A stretch of DNA of 64,000 bases from Portunus trituberculatus (lineage: Eukaryota; Arthropoda; Malacostraca; Decapoda; Portunidae): contig NC_059304.1 in assembly GCF_017591435.1 (NCBI RefSeq), positions 25,791,826 to 25,855,825 on the forward strand, in the 5' to 3' direction. Below, one piece after another: positions 1-16,404 of this stretch. The number at the start of each line of letters is the position of its first letter. The stretch's first letter is position 1. The notes under the pieces were generated by a model that saw only the letters and a list, made by a program, of their open reading frames with translations, was not told where the DNA came from and did not search any database. The position numbers and the translations under genes were made by a program.

Positions 1-394
1 GTGAGAGATTCCTTCCAAATCAGTCTTGTTACCTCATGACTAATTCATGTTTGTGTTTCTACCTATTTCTTGTTTATTTCTGTATTTCATTTAACAAAAT
101 GCCCCCTCAAGATATGAACACAAAACATGTAAACTTTGACTTAATGCAGAAAAACAAAGAAACAACATTAAAAATAATACGATCCATCCCTGAAATACAG
201 TCATCTCTCAATTAAGCCGTGTTTGAATAACGTGATTTCAGTTTAACAGGACTTGGTATTTAAGGACATATGATTAAATAATGCGATTTATTCAATTTAA
301 CATGGGTCAGCTTGACTTGACATCATGCACACCCACGCTGCTTTTAGTGGGAACTGCACTGAAACACTCAGGGCCAGGGTTACTGTTTCCGTGT
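1..394. other. Unassigned AT-rich sequence
   Basis: I see no gene here. Around 195-240 a stretch starting TACAGTCATCTCTCAATT, followed by 'gaataacgtg', resembles the terminal sequence of Tigger/pogo transposons, but no matching opposite end is visible. From about 395 the sequence becomes the translated endonuclease-to-RT linker of the LINE that follows. Confidence 0.4.
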
Positions 395-1141
395 CAGAGA
401 CCCATCTCTGTGCTGAACGCATAACAGAGGTGATGGTGTCTGGCATGGAGGCGTACATTCCTCATTCTTTTTCTTAACCTAAATCTTCTAAACCTTGGTT
501 TAACAGTCTGTTCTCGTGCTATACACGATAGAGAGGTTGCCCACAAAAGGTACTTGAGCCTTCCATCTCCTAAATCTCATGCACTTTATATTTCTGCTTG
601 GAATTATGCCAAGTCTGTTCTTCAGTTTGCCAAACACTCCTTCATAAATAGAAAATGTCAAAATCTTTCAAACTCTAACTCCCCTCGTGACTGGCATCTG
701 CCCTAAAAATGTCTCTGGTAACTTTACATTCATATTTCCCTCCTTTATTTCATCCTGATGGCACCACAGCCATCTCATCTGTCTCTAAAGCTGAACTCTT
801 CTCTCAAACCTTTGCTAAAAACTCCACCTTGGATGATTCTGGGCTTGTCTCTCCCTCTCCTCCTCCCTCAGACTATTTCATGCCTACAATTAAAATTCTT
901 TGTAATGACATTTTCTATGCCCTTGCTGGCCTAAACCCTCGGAAGGTTTATGGGCCTGACGAGGTTCCTCCAATTGTTCTCAAAAACTGTGCTTCCGTGC
1001 TTGCACCTTGCCTGGTCAAACTCTTTCAACTGTGTCTATCGATTTCTACTTTTCCTTCTTGCTGGAAGTTTACCAGCATTCAGCCTGTTCCTAAAAAGCG
1101 TGACCATTCTAATCCCTCAAACTACTGTCCTATAGCTTTAA

Positions 1142-1422
1142 CCCCTTCACTCCGTATGTTAAAAAAGCCCGCCTGTATGATATACGGGTGGTAGTGCGCC
1201 CGAGGCTGGAAACTCGTGCAAGCTTGTCATACTTGTCGTCTTTGTGTATTATGCTGCTATTTTTTAGTCACTATATCGCCTTCAAAGAGGGAAGTGGACG
1301 CCTCTCGGAGAAAGAGAGAGAGAGAGAGAGAGTGTGACATTTGCTAATATTTTAGACACAAGCGGACGCATGTAGCTTATCTTCGAGAGGAAGAAGGGGA
1401 GGAAGGGAAGGAGAGGAAACGA

Positions 1423-1462
<40 letters not shown>

Positions 1463-1474
1463 GAAAATTTGTTG

Positions 1475-1548
<74 letters not shown>

Positions 1549-1934
1549 CGAATGTTACAAGGCGGGATGCATGTAACTTATCTTTCGAGAGGGAGAGGGG
1601 GAGGGAGGGAAGGGAGATGGGGAAGGAGGAAAGGGAGATGGGAGAGAGAGAGAGAGAGAGAGAGAGATGGGAACAGTCTATGCCATTGGGTAATTTTAGA
1701 CACAAGGCGGGACGCATGTAGCTTATCTTTAGTGATTGGTGGAGACAAGAATGGTGGGAGGAGCACTAGGATTTCAAGGACAGCATACGGCGTGTGTAGT
1801 TGGTATCCAACACACTAAACGGGACAACTGAACTGAAGAAAGCTCAGAAAAGAAATATGATGTCTACGTAGGCATCACCGTATTTGCTACTGGGGCTTCA
1901 TGACGCCCACATAGGCGTCACCGTAGTGAAGGGG
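1142..1934. mobile_element. 793-bp TTAA-flanked piggyBac-type non-autonomous element
   Basis: TTAA at 1138-1141 and 1935-1938 flank inverted termini CCCCTTCACT (1142-1151) and AGTGAAGGGG (1925-1934). Removing the element and one TTAA rejoins the LINE reading frame (IAL|ISCLAKVFN), which confirms both boundaries. It has no transposase ORF. Inside are (GA)n and (TG)n arrays and a roughly 40-bp motif containing GCATGTAGCTTATCTT repeated three times (about 1352, 1548, 1696). A subterminal palindrome GACGCC/GGCGTC lies near 1901-1920. TTAA duplication is the hallmark of the piggyBac superfamily; the assignment rests on that. Confidence 0.85.
1482..1542. repeat. (TG)n microsatellite
   Basis: About 30 uninterrupted TG units, inside the TTAA-flanked element. 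Shorter (GA)n tracts lie at 1313-1332, 1427-1459 and 1642-1668 in the same element. The apparent Val/Cys-repeat ORFs across these tracts are not genes. Confidence 0.95.
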
Positions 1935-2597
1935 TTAATCTCTTGCCTGGCTAAAGTTTTTAATCTATCCTCAATAGGAATATTTTTAAACATCTGTCAC
2001 TTCACAATCTTCTATCTGATTGTCAGTATGGCTTCCATCAAGGTCGCTCTTCTGGTGATCTTCTGGCATTCCTTATTGAGTCTTGGTCATCCTTTTTTAA
2101 AGATTTTGGTGAAATTTTTGCTGTCGCGTTAGACATATCAAAAGCTTTTGATAGTCTTGCACAAAGCTTTGATTTCAAAACTGCTCTCTTATGGTTTCTA
2201 TCCTTCCCTCTAGAACTTTATCTCAAGTTTCCTTTCCGACCATTTTATTGCAGCTGTGGTAGACAGTTACTGTTCTTCTCCTAAATCTATTAAGAGTGGA
2301 GTTCCTCAGGGGCCTGTCCTGTCACCTACTCTCTTTCTAATAATCATTAGTAATCTTAACCAAACATCTTGCTTTATTCACTCCTACGTTGATGATACCA
2401 CCCTACACCTTTCCACATCCTTTCAGAGACAATCAACCCCTCAGGAAGTCAACAGATTACGCAGGGATGCCACAGAATGCCTGGCTTCTGATCTTTCTAA
2501 GATTTCTGATTGGGGCAGAGAAAAACTTAGTAGTGTTCAATGCTTCAAAAACTCAATTCCTCCATCTATCAAATCGACATAACCTTCCAGACAACCA

Positions 2598-2890
2598 GAG
2601 CTGGGCACTTCCATACCTTGGTCTGCACCTCTGCTCCTCCGTAGCTGCGGACCACCAAACGAGGTGCGGAGGTTCGAAGTACGGAAAGATTTTAAGAAGT
2701 GTGGAAGTAACAGGTACAGAAAGGCGACATTTTAAGTATGTACCTCTGCACCTAAGACTTCCGCACCTGAGAATTTCAAGGAAAAAAATAAAGACACGTA
2801 GCATTACTTTTGGCCGTTTTTGGCGGTCTCTGCTACCAGGCTTATTTTCCCGCCATTTGAGTGACATCACTCATTCAGGTCTAAGCATGC
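2598..2890 (+). mobile_element. hAT-like element, left end
   Basis: The end CAGAGCTGGGCACTTCCAT abruptly replaces the LINE RT after its DNLPDN segment. The same end occurs at 44679, where a matching inverted end is present. No right terminus is visible here; the sequence runs into a (CT)n array at 2897. Internal GC-rich copies of 'cacctctg' / 'gaggtgcgg' form imperfect inverted repeats. Target duplication not resolved. Confidence 0.5.
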
Positions 2891-2894
2891 TCTC

Positions 2895-2896
<2 letters not shown>

Positions 2897-2974
<78 letters not shown>

Positions 2975-3084
2975 GATGATGATGATCATGATAGTAATTA
3001 TAATAATAATAAGTTACAATGACTTCCAGTTACTGCTAACCATACATACATTACGAAGATTGCAAGCATACATAATCCCCATTT

Positions 3085-3158
<74 letters not shown>
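2897..3158. repeat. (CT)n, ATG/TAA-rich stretch and (TA)n arrays
   Basis: (CT)n at 2897-2971, a TGATGATG/ATAATAATA stretch at 2972-3012, then (TA)n at 3090-3158. The (TA)n abuts the left terminus of the Tigger-like element at 3159. Confidence 0.95.
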
Positions 3159-5166
<2,008 letters not shown>

Positions 5167-6056
5167 CATATACAGGTAACTCAATTTACCCGATAGGTGC
5201 ATTCCAAGAGGCATCGCATATATCAAAATTTGCGTAAAACAAACTTGTAATTCTCGTAAGAAACAATAGATAATAGGGGGGACGTGGGATGTGATCCAAA
5301 AAAATTTGTACAAAATACTCTATTTATTTGGCTAAATTAACATGTTTTGATTATTTACCATTCTAAATACTAGAAATGTATTTGAAGTAAAGGGAAAAGC
5401 AAGAAATAATAAGAGAAAACAACAAAACAAAGAATACGTAAACACAACACTCACTGCATCACTGCCTTCACCACTCACACCACAGTCAGTCACCATCTTC
5501 CTCTGAGCTTTTTCACTTTATCAAAAATCCATTTATCAAAAATAACCCCACAGTATAAAAGTAAACACTAGTAAAAAAATAAATGCAGGATGTCAATGTC
5601 TTCACCCCTCACAAGCACACTCCGTTGCTGTCCACCTCCTAGTCAAGGACATCATCATCCAACTGCGCTTCCTCTGCTTCCTCCTCTTCCACGGGATCAT
5701 CCAGATCCTCTTCTGGTACTACCGTATTTTACGGCTTACAAGACACACTTTTTTTCCTAAAAAATACCCTGAAAAATACTAGTGCGTCTTCCAAGACGAA
5801 TGTTGTATTGTATGGCAACATCCAACCTCAAGTGAGCTTGGACACTTAACCGAAAGCGACCTGAATTTGTACGTTGAGTCATTACATTATGATGTTAGCT
5901 TAAGTACTTTATAATTCAGTCTTTTATATTATGTAAACTCAGTACTTAGCTGTTACAAGTATTTACAATACCATAATCCTTCCTGCAGCCTACTCAGCGC
6001 ATGGAGAAAACGGGCCGCTCCCTTCCCTCATTGCAACACACAAATACATGCACATG

Positions 6057-7280
6057 AGTCATGATAATGTTAAGGAATGAGATGGTGATAAACCAAGTGG
6101 AATGTGGGGTGGGGATAGAAAAGCAAAAGTACTGTACTGTATGTTAAGATGCATATTAATAAAAAAAGAATTAACAATCATTGTAACATATGTGCCGCCA
6201 AAAACAAATTCATGGACCAATCAAGAATATAAAGACATGATAGATGACACAATAAGGAGTCTAACGAGAATCATTAAAGAAAGGAGAAAAGTGATATTAG
6301 TAGATTTCAGCTGTAAAGAAGTGAACTGGGAAAATTATGAAAGTGGTATGGGGAAAGAAGCCTGGGGAGAAAGATTCCTGAACCTAATGATAGATAATAT
6401 GATGGACCAAAGAGTAAAGGAAAACATAAGATTCAGAGGAAACAACGAACCGGTGAGATTGGACCTGGTTTTTGCAAGGGGTATACAAATGAATGATGAT
6501 ATAAGATATAAGTGCCCATTGGGAAAGAGTGATCATGTAATATTAGAAATGGATATAGAAGAGGTAAAAGAAGATAGAGATGAATCATACAAAGGAGACC
6601 AATTAAATTACAGAAAGGCTGATATTGAGAATCTCAAGAACTATTTCAAATATGCTAACTGGGAGGAATTGGAAAACTCTGAGGGGGTGCAAGAGAAATA
6701 TAACTTATTTTTGGAAATATACAAAACAGGAGTCAAGGAATATGTCCCGAAATATAGACCTAAGGAAGAAGGAAAGAAAGATTGGTTTAATGCAAAGTGT
6801 GCCAGGGCATAGGAGAAAAGGGATGGAGCGTGGAAAAGGTGGAGGAGAAATAGAAATGCAGTAAATAAGGTAAACTTCTAGATAGCAAGAAATGAATATG
6901 TTAAAGTGAGGAAGGAAGAGGAGAGGATCTATGAAAAGGACATAGTCGGAAAATGCAAGCAGCAACCAAAATTGTTCTACAGATTCATAAATGGAAAAAT
7001 AAGACAAAAAGAAACAATAGAAAGGTTAAAAGGAGAAAATGGGATGGTGGAAGAGCCAAAAAGTATGGCAGAACTGTTAAATAATAAGTTCCAGGAGGTC
7101 TTTACTAAGGAATCCAAATTTGAAAGACCACAGGGTAATAGAGAGACCATCTATATGGAAGAAATTAAAGTAACCAAGCTTGAAATAAAAGAATTAATGA
7201 AGGAACTAGATGAAGAAAAGGCAATGGCACCGGATGAAGTCTCAGGCAGAATACTGAAAGAATGTAGGGAAGAACTAGCA
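6057..7280 (+). pseudogene. LINE ORF2 endonuclease and RT-linker remnant
   Basis: The longest open stretch is 6102-6812. It carries the endonuclease signature VTYVPPKTNSW, then VDFSCKEVNWE (the usual GDFNC with G to D and N to S changes), and the last catalytic motif KSDHVILEM at about 6524-6550. Loss of the GDFN asparagine would be expected to impair the nuclease. The linker (YRFINGKI, MAELLNNKFQEVFTKE) continues after frameshifts to LDEEKAMAPDEVSGR at about 7206-7250, where the RT domain begins just before the SINE insertion. Confidence 0.75.
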
Positions 7281-7579
7281 TAATGGATAAGGTGGTGATC
7301 GTGGGTCGGGCAGACGTTCAAGACATAGGTTGAATAACGACAGAAAAAATGCCATTTGTCAGTGGAAAGTTACCTAAATATCACCATGATACCCAGGTTC
7401 TAGGTGGTTACACTCAAGATGAGCTTGGGCGGTGATATGGGCCCTAATATGGCTACCACTATAAATAAAATTGCCTGCGCCACTAATGGGCGGAAGCTGA
7501 ACAGCGAATACATCTTTAAATGTGTACAGGCGCTATAGGCCTTACTGTAAAAAAAAAAAAAGAAAGAAAAAAAAAAAGT
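7281..7579 (+). mobile_element. tRNA-derived SINE (family S1) with A-rich tail
   Basis: It begins 'taatggataaggtggtgatcgtgggtcgg', resembling a tRNA A-box, followed by a non-tRNA body (CACCATGATACCCAGG, CACTATAAATAAAATTGCCTG). It ends in A13-GAAAG-A11 at 7547-7577. Comparison with the LINE copy at 42061-42110 shows the host sequence (AGCA|AGTCCAATATAC) is interrupted exactly here. A second copy lies at 32490-32775. No clear target duplication. Confidence 0.75.
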
Positions 7580-8995
7580 CCTATATACATCATAAAATGC
7601 TCAATAGAAAATAGAACAGTACCAGTAGAATGGAAAAGAGCTGAGGTGGTTTCCATATATAAGAGCAGAAGGAAGGAAGAACCTCTAAATTACAGACCAG
7701 TATTACTAACTAGTGTAATATGTAAGATATGTGAAAGAGTAATAAAGAAACAATGGATCGAGTTCCTTGAAGACAACAAATTATTATCAAATAGCCGATT
7801 TGGTTTTAGAAAAGGTCGGTCGTGTGTAACAAATTTACTGAGTTTCTACTCTAGAATAGTTGATAGGGTACAAGAGAGAGAGAGGGATGGGTTGATTGTA
7901 TTTACTGGGATTTAAAAAAGGCATTTGATAAAGTGCCACATGCAGGGTTACTGTGGAAATTAGAGGAGAAGGGTGGTTTAAAAGGAAACACATTGATATG
8001 GATGGAAAATTATTTGAGGGGGAGAGAAATAAGGACAGTAGTCAAAGATATGAGTCCAAGTGGAGAGCAGTAGAAAGCGGAGTGCCACAGGGGTCAGTAT
8101 TGGGCAATACTTTTCTCATTTATATAAATGACATGCCAGAAGGAGTGAAGAGCTACATAAATCTGTTTGCAGACAATGCGAAACTGTGCAGAGTTATAAA
8201 GCAAAAAGAGGATTGTGAAATACTGCAAGAAGACCTAAATAGGATCTGGGAATGGAGTAAAAAGTGGGAGATGGAATTCAATGTGGACAAAAGCCATGTC
8301 ATAGAAATGGGAAAGAGTGAAAGACGACCAGTGGGAATCTATAAGATGGGAGATGGAGTAGAACTGGAGAAAGTAAAAAAGGAAAAGGACTTAGGAGTGA
8401 TGATAGAAGAAAATAATCAACTGGCAAGCCATATTGATAGAATTTTCAGAGACATATAATTTGCTAAGGAATATTGGAGTAGCATTTCACTACATGGACA
8501 AAGAAATGATGTAGAAATTGATAAGTACTATAATAAGACCCAGATTGGAATATGCAGGAGTAATGTGGACCCTTCACAAAAAGAAACACATAAGGAAGCT
8601 AGAGAGACTACAAAAAATGGCTACAAGAATGGTCCCAGAACTTGAAGGGATGACATATGAGGAGAGACTAAAGGCTATGGATCTTCCAACATTGGAGCAG
8701 AGAAGGGAGAGAGGGGATCTCATACAAGTTTATGAATTGATAAACGGAATGGACGAAGTGGACAATGAGTATCTGATCCTGAGAGAAGAATATGCCAGTT
8801 GAAGAACAAGATCACATAGTAAGAAGCTGAGGAAGGGAAGATGTGTAAGAGATATTAAAAAGTATAGTTTCCCTCAAAGATATGTTGAGACGTGGAACAG
8901 TTTGAATGAAGTAGTAGTGTCTGCAACAAGTTTGCATAGTTTTAAAGTAAGATTGGATAAGTGTAGATATGGAGACAGGGCCACACGAGCATAAA
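7580..8995 (+). pseudogene. LINE ORF2 reverse-transcriptase remnant
   Basis: Motifs in order: VPVEWKRAEVVSIYK, NYRPVLLTSVICKICE, FGFRKGRSCVTNLLSF, DKVPH after a frameshift near 7910, SGVPQGSVLG (8078-8107), and LFADNAKLC at the catalytic site, where the second Asp of the usual FADD is Asn. The C-terminal segment continues after a frameshift near 8455 to GDRATRA and a stop at 8992-8994. The Asp-to-Asn change in the catalytic box would abolish polymerisation. Confidence 0.8.
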
Positions 8996-9029
8996 GCCCA
9001 GGCCCTGTAAAACTGCAACTAGGTAAATA

Positions 9030-9030
<1 letters not shown>

Positions 9031-9082
<52 letters not shown>
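9031..9082. repeat. (AC)n tail of LINE
   Basis: About 26 AC units directly follow the LINE 3' motif and end where element X copy 2 resumes. Confidence 0.95.
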
Positions 9083-9083
<1 letters not shown>

Positions 9084-9937
9084 CACAAAACTCCATTGTG
9101 AATTGTATTCACATTGATAAAATGAACAACTGCAAAATAAAATGAATACAAACTGCAGCACTGGCGTGTTTGGTTTTGATCGGACAAGTGATTTAATGTA
9201 AACAATACATAATACATGCCATCACCCAGACTAAAACAAGAAGAGATGGACTGTTTCACTGTGTATATATATTTACCTATGATGATTTACATAGTTTTAA
9301 AGTGGTGAGTGCTCCAGCAAATTTGAATGAGTGGTGAAACAATAGTGTCTTGCAGACTCCTTGCTTCTGATGGTGTTCAGTGGTATATGGTGAATGTGTA
9401 TGATGAGAATGACTTTTTTTTCTTAGAAATTTCCTTCAAATATTAGGGTGCATCTTCCAAGATGCAGCATCTTGCAAGCCGTAAAATACGGTACATCTTC
9501 CACTGGTGTTTCTGTGCAAGGCAGCGGGGTGGTGGAAGTGATTGGATATGGAGGTGTGATCAGAATATACTCAGAGAAATCGCTCGAATCGAGTTTTCGT
9601 GGCAAATTATATATATCTGAACCTCTTAACCAACTCACATCCGCAATCCTCACAATTTCAAATATATTTTAAGGGAACAACTCTCCGGACCCAATGCAGA
9701 CAGGTAACTACAGAAGCAAAACATAGTTTCTACGCTTTTCACTTTATTAGTTAGATTATAACAACACCATACATGCCATACACACACACACAGGCACACA
9801 CTCCAAACGACAGAGCAGGAACCACACAAAGGCCAGCCATAGCAGCCGCCAACGCATCCCACCACACACACATAGCTACCAGGCCTGGCCCTCAGTGACC
9901 ACACACCCACATGCTCCCAGGAAGAGAAAAAAAAAAA

Positions 9938-10967
9938 ATGGATAGACCGGTAAGAAATAAATTACCAAATTCAAAATATGTTGATGAGGCCCAGGAGCAA
10001 AGCCAAAGTGGCCAGTCAAAGCATGAGTCCATCTTCAACAGGGCAACAATGCAAGGTAGATTGGTAATGTTGGAGAAGAGATTTGAGGAGTTGGTGAAGG
10101 AATTAAAAGTTCAGAGGAGTGAGGAGGAGCAGGATAGAGAATTCGCAAGGCTTTGAAGGAAAGAGTTAAGAGACTGGAGGAAAATGAAAACGATTGGTGG
10201 ATGAGAATGCACACTTGAGAGTGGAGGTTGAAAAATACAAGAGACGGTTGGAGGAGAAAATGAGAGAGTAGTAAAGGAGAAAGATGACTTTAAGGAAATG
10301 ATTAGTGAGCAGAATGAAAGGTTTGAAAGGGAATGGGAACTGAAGAAAACACAATGGACTGAGTCGAGGGAAGCAGAGATGGTTGGATTACAAGAAATAA
10401 TTAAAGATCAGTTGAAGGAAGACAAAAAGAAAGGTCCAAGGAACTGGTTAATGTAATGAAGAATAAGGAAACATTGATAAGGAAATAGCAGAAAAGAAGA
10501 AGAGTGTGTTAATATTTGGGATGAAAGAACAAAATATAACATATAAGCCTAAGAGAATTAAGGAAGAATTAAAACGGTAAGAGATCTGTTCAAAAATCTA
10601 AATGATGATGAAAAAAGACCTACAAGAAGAAGTGGAAGAGATCCATAGACTGGGTCCGTATAAGGAGGAGTGAGCAGACCGATTAAAGTAGTACTGAAGT
10701 CACAACAATCTGCGGAGGATATCCTATATAGAACATCAAAGTTAAGAGAGATAGAAGGTTGTAAAGAGGTGTTTGTGAGAAAGAATAGAAATGAGGAAGA
10801 GAGAAGATATAAGGAATTGGTGGAAGAGGCGAGAAGGAAAAATGATGAGCGGTCTGAGGAGGAAAGAAAAGTTTTTTTGGAGAGTTATAGGAGAGAGAGT
10901 CAGAAAGTGGTATGTGGAAAGAAGGAATGCGGAGAAACCCCTAGAGGGAGCAGTGGGTGGACCGTAA
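9938..10967 (+). pseudogene. LINE ORF1 remnant (coiled-coil, RRM-like)
   Basis: Same protein as the copy at 46075-47117, but with more frameshifts (near 10150, 10260, 10430, 10480, 10575, 10665). The N-terminus MDRPVRNKLPNSKYVDEAQ and the coiled-coil (LEKRFEELVKELKVQRSEEE) are clear. The C-terminal KVVLKSQQSAEDILYRTSKL matches the C-terminal domain of L1-like ORF1 RNA-binding proteins. The stop TAA at 10965-10967 overlaps the ATG of ORF2. Confidence 0.75.
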
Positions 10968-13366
10968 TGTATACTAATATAGATGGGATACTGTCAAGTA
11001 GATTGGAATTGCAAGACTATATGATGGTGGAGAAGCCTGATATAGTGTGTTTGACTGAGACAAAATTGCATGAAAAACAAAGATAAATTTGGATAATAAA
11101 TATAATATATGGAGAAAGGATAGAGAGTAAAGGTGGAGGAGGAGTTATGATTATGACGAAGAAATAAATAAATGTGGATAAGGTTTGGTATGGGAAGAAC
11201 AACGCAGAAGTGATAAGCATAAGGATAAAAAGTGATGGAAAAGAATTAATAATCATGGTGACCTATGTACCTCCTAAAACAAATTCTTGGACATTAAGGA
11301 ATACGACAATATGATCAAGGATACTTTACAGAGTTTGGAAAGTGTATTATCTGGAAAAAGAAAGGTGATACTAGTAGGAGATTTTAATTGTAAGGAGGTG
11401 GATTGGGAAAATCTAGTAAGTGGTGTTGGAGAGGAAGCATGGGAGAGAGATTTCTTAATCTAATGATGGAAAATATGATGGAACAGAGGGTGAAGGAAAA
11501 TACTAGATATAGAGGAGATGATGAACCGGCTAGACTGGATTTGGTGTTAACAAGAGAAGTGTACCTATGTGGAGATATACAATACAAATGTCCTTTGGGA
11601 AAGAGTGATCATGTGGTTATGGAAATGCAGATAGCAACAACACAGCGAAGGAAGATGAGACATACAGGAGTGGTAGATTGAATTATAGAAAGATGGACAC
11701 AGAAAGTTTGAAAAATTATTTCAGAAAATTAGATTGGGAGGAGATGTTACAAATCAGAGAAGTGCAAAAAAATATGAGATTTTTATGAAATATTATAAAG
11801 AAGGAGTTATGAAATTTGTACCAAAGTATAAACCGAGAGAGGAAGGAAGAAAGGATTGGTTTAATGCAACTTGTGTTAAGGCTAAGGAAAAGAGATGTGG
11901 CTTGGAAAAGATGGAAAAGAGCAGGAATATACTAAATAAGGAGAATTATAGAGTGGCGAGAAATGAGTATGTGAGGGTAAGGAGGAGGAAGAAAGAAAAT
12001 TTGAAAAAGATATTGTAGACAAGAGTAAGGAACATCCAAAATTGTTTTACAGGTTCATAAATGGTAAACTTAAAAAGAGAGTCCATTGAAAGATTAAAAG
12101 GAGAGCAAGGGATAGTAGATGACCCTAAGAATATAGCGGAATTGCTAAATAATAGGTTTCAACAAGTATTTACTAAAGAAACAATGTTTGTAAAGCCTCA
12201 GAATGTACAAGGAAATGTGCACATGGATGACATTAAGATACCTAAAAGGAGTTATATAAAATGTTGGAGGAACTTAAAGATGATAAAGCGATGGGACCAG
12301 ATGAAGTTTCAGGAAAATTATTGAAGGAGTGTAGAGAAGAATTGATTGATCCATTATATGATATTATAAGGTGCTCATTAGAAACAGGGAAGTACCAGTA
12401 GAGTGGAAAAGAGCTGAAGTGGTGCCCATTTATAAGGGAGGCAGTAAGGAAGAGCCTCTTAACTATAGACCTGTGTCTCTAACAAGTGTGGTCGGTAAGA
12501 TTTGTGAGAGGGTGATAAAGAAATATTGGATACGGTTCCTGGAGGATCATAAGTTATTATCGGATCATCAATTTGGCTTTAGGAAAGGGAGGTCATGTGT
12601 AACAAATCTACTGAGCTTTTATTCAAGAGTGGTTGACAAAATACAAGAGAGAGAGGATGGATGGACTGTGTATATTTGGATTTAAAGAAAGCTTTTGACA
12701 AGGTACCTCACATGAGACTGTTATGGAAATTAGAGATTTATGGAGGACTGAAAGGAAAAGTGTTAAAGTGGATGGAAAACTACTTGAGATGGAGGGAGAT
12801 GAGAACGGTAATAAGGGATGCAAAGTCGGACTGGTTGGTGGTGGAGAGTGGAGTCCCACAAGGCTCAGTGCTGGCACCAATACTTTTCCTTGTATATATT
12901 AATGACATGCCAGAGGAGTAAACAGTTATATTAATTTGTTTGCGGATGATGCGAAGTTGTGTAGGTGTGTGAAGAGTGAAGAAGATTGTGAAATTTTACA
13001 GGCAGATCTGGATAAGATTTGGGAGTGGAGCAAGAGGTGGGAAATGGAATTTAATCTGAGCAAAAGTCATGTGATGGAGATGGGGAAGAGTGGAAGACGG
13101 CCAAGAGGGTCATATAAGATGGGTGAAGAAGTAGTGTTGAAAAAGGTGGAAAAGGAAAAGGATTTGGGAGTGATAATACAAGACCATGGGCAGTTTGAGG
13201 CTCATATTGATAAGATGTTTGGAGAAACGTATAATTTGATAAAAATATTGGATTAGCCTTCCATTATATGGATAAAGATATGATGAAGAAATTAATTAGT
13301 ACGGTAATTAGACCAAGATTGGAATATGCTGGAGTGGTTTGGTCCCCTTATAAAAAGAAGCATATA
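10967..13366 (+). pseudogene. LINE ORF2 remnant (endonuclease-RT)
   Basis: ATG at 10967 begins MYTNIDGILSSRLELQDY. Endonuclease motifs seen are LTETKL (about 11050), VGDFNCKEVDWE (about 11375-11410) and KSDHVVMEM (about 11600-11630). RT motifs are NYRPVSLTSVVGKICE, FGFRKGRSCVTNLLSF, LDLKKAFDKVPH (12678-12713), SGVPQGSVLAP (12848-12880) and FADDAKLC (12937-12960). The catalytic residues are intact; the frame is not. The final C-terminal segment is lost at 13366. Confidence 0.8.

Positions 13367-16402
<3,036 letters not shown>

Positions 16403-16404
<2 letters not shown>

Larger units (their letters stand above)
395..2597 (+). mobile_element. Jockey/CR1-group LINE, 3'-truncated, split by a DNA element
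   Basis: This is a degenerate non-LTR retrotransposon. Translation gives the linker region (KPWFNSLFSRAIHDRE near 480-530) and then RT fingers (PDEVPPIVLKN near 957, NYCPIAL near 1120). After the inserted element at 1142-1934 it continues with SCLAKVFN (1940-1963), a GFHQGRSSGDLL segment, LDISKAFD (about 2130), SGVPQGPVLSP (about 2295) and the catalytic box YVDDTT (about 2386; V replaces the usual A). Frameshifts and stops occur at about 700, 2010, 2130 and 2540, so it is dead. The 3' part after motif C is cut off by a hAT-like end at 2598. A second copy of this family lies at 35139-36508. Family naming is inferred from motifs only. Confidence 0.8.
6057..9030 (+). mobile_element. (AC)n-tailed CR1/L2-type LINE (subfamily B1), contains a SINE
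   Basis: Homology starts in the endonuclease domain (VMIM near 6058) and runs through the RT to the 3' end CAACTAGGTAAATAC (9016-9030), followed by (AC)n at 9031-9082. It is 5'-truncated: ORF1 and the endonuclease N-terminus are missing. A tRNA-derived SINE interrupts it at 7281-7579. Frameshifts and stops occur at about 6812, 6880, 7915 and 8515, so it is inactive. The C-terminal region (EKDLGV, RPRLEYAGV, YEERL, LEQRRERGDLIQVY) is the pattern seen in CR1/L2-clade RT proteins. Other B1 copies: 41974, 55993, 58941. Confidence 0.85.
5720..9493. mobile_element. Element X, copy 2, split by a LINE
   Basis: The left half, 5720-6056, is the reverse complement of about 3890-4227. The right half, 9083-9493, is the reverse complement of about 3368-3810. 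The intact copy has an AC-rich stretch (about 3876-3912) where this one contains the LINE and its (AC)n tail. The right terminus ends GCCGTAAAATACGGTA at 9493. Confidence 0.75.
5173..9670 (-). mobile_element. Tigger-like element U, copy 1, interrupted
   Basis: It starts TA-CAGGTAACTCAATTTACC at 5171-5190; a sister end is at 34023. On the minus strand, 9653-9494 followed by 5719-5645 reads as a transposase-like C-terminus, ending in the acidic tail EEDLDDPVEEEEAEEAQLDD and a stop. Acidic tails of this sort are common in pogo/Tigger transposases, but I see no catalytic motif. The coding stretch is cut in two by element X copy 2 (5720-9493). The right boundary is uncertain. Confidence 0.5.
9872..13366 (+). 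mobile_element. Near full-length (AC)-associated LINE (subfamily B2), copy 1
   Basis: Collinear and nearly identical with 46011-49510. It begins AGCTACCAGGCCTGGCCC right after a CACACACACAT tract. The 5' leader is about 65 bp. ORF1 starts at ATG 9938, the ORF1/ORF2 junction TAATG is at 10965-10969, and RT motifs run to about 13362. At 13366 ('aagcatataa') identity with the other copy stops and AC- and A-rich DNA begins, so about 440 bp of 3' end are missing. Many one-base indels break both ORFs. Several are shared with copy 2 (for example near 11300 and 12385). Confidence 0.85.
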
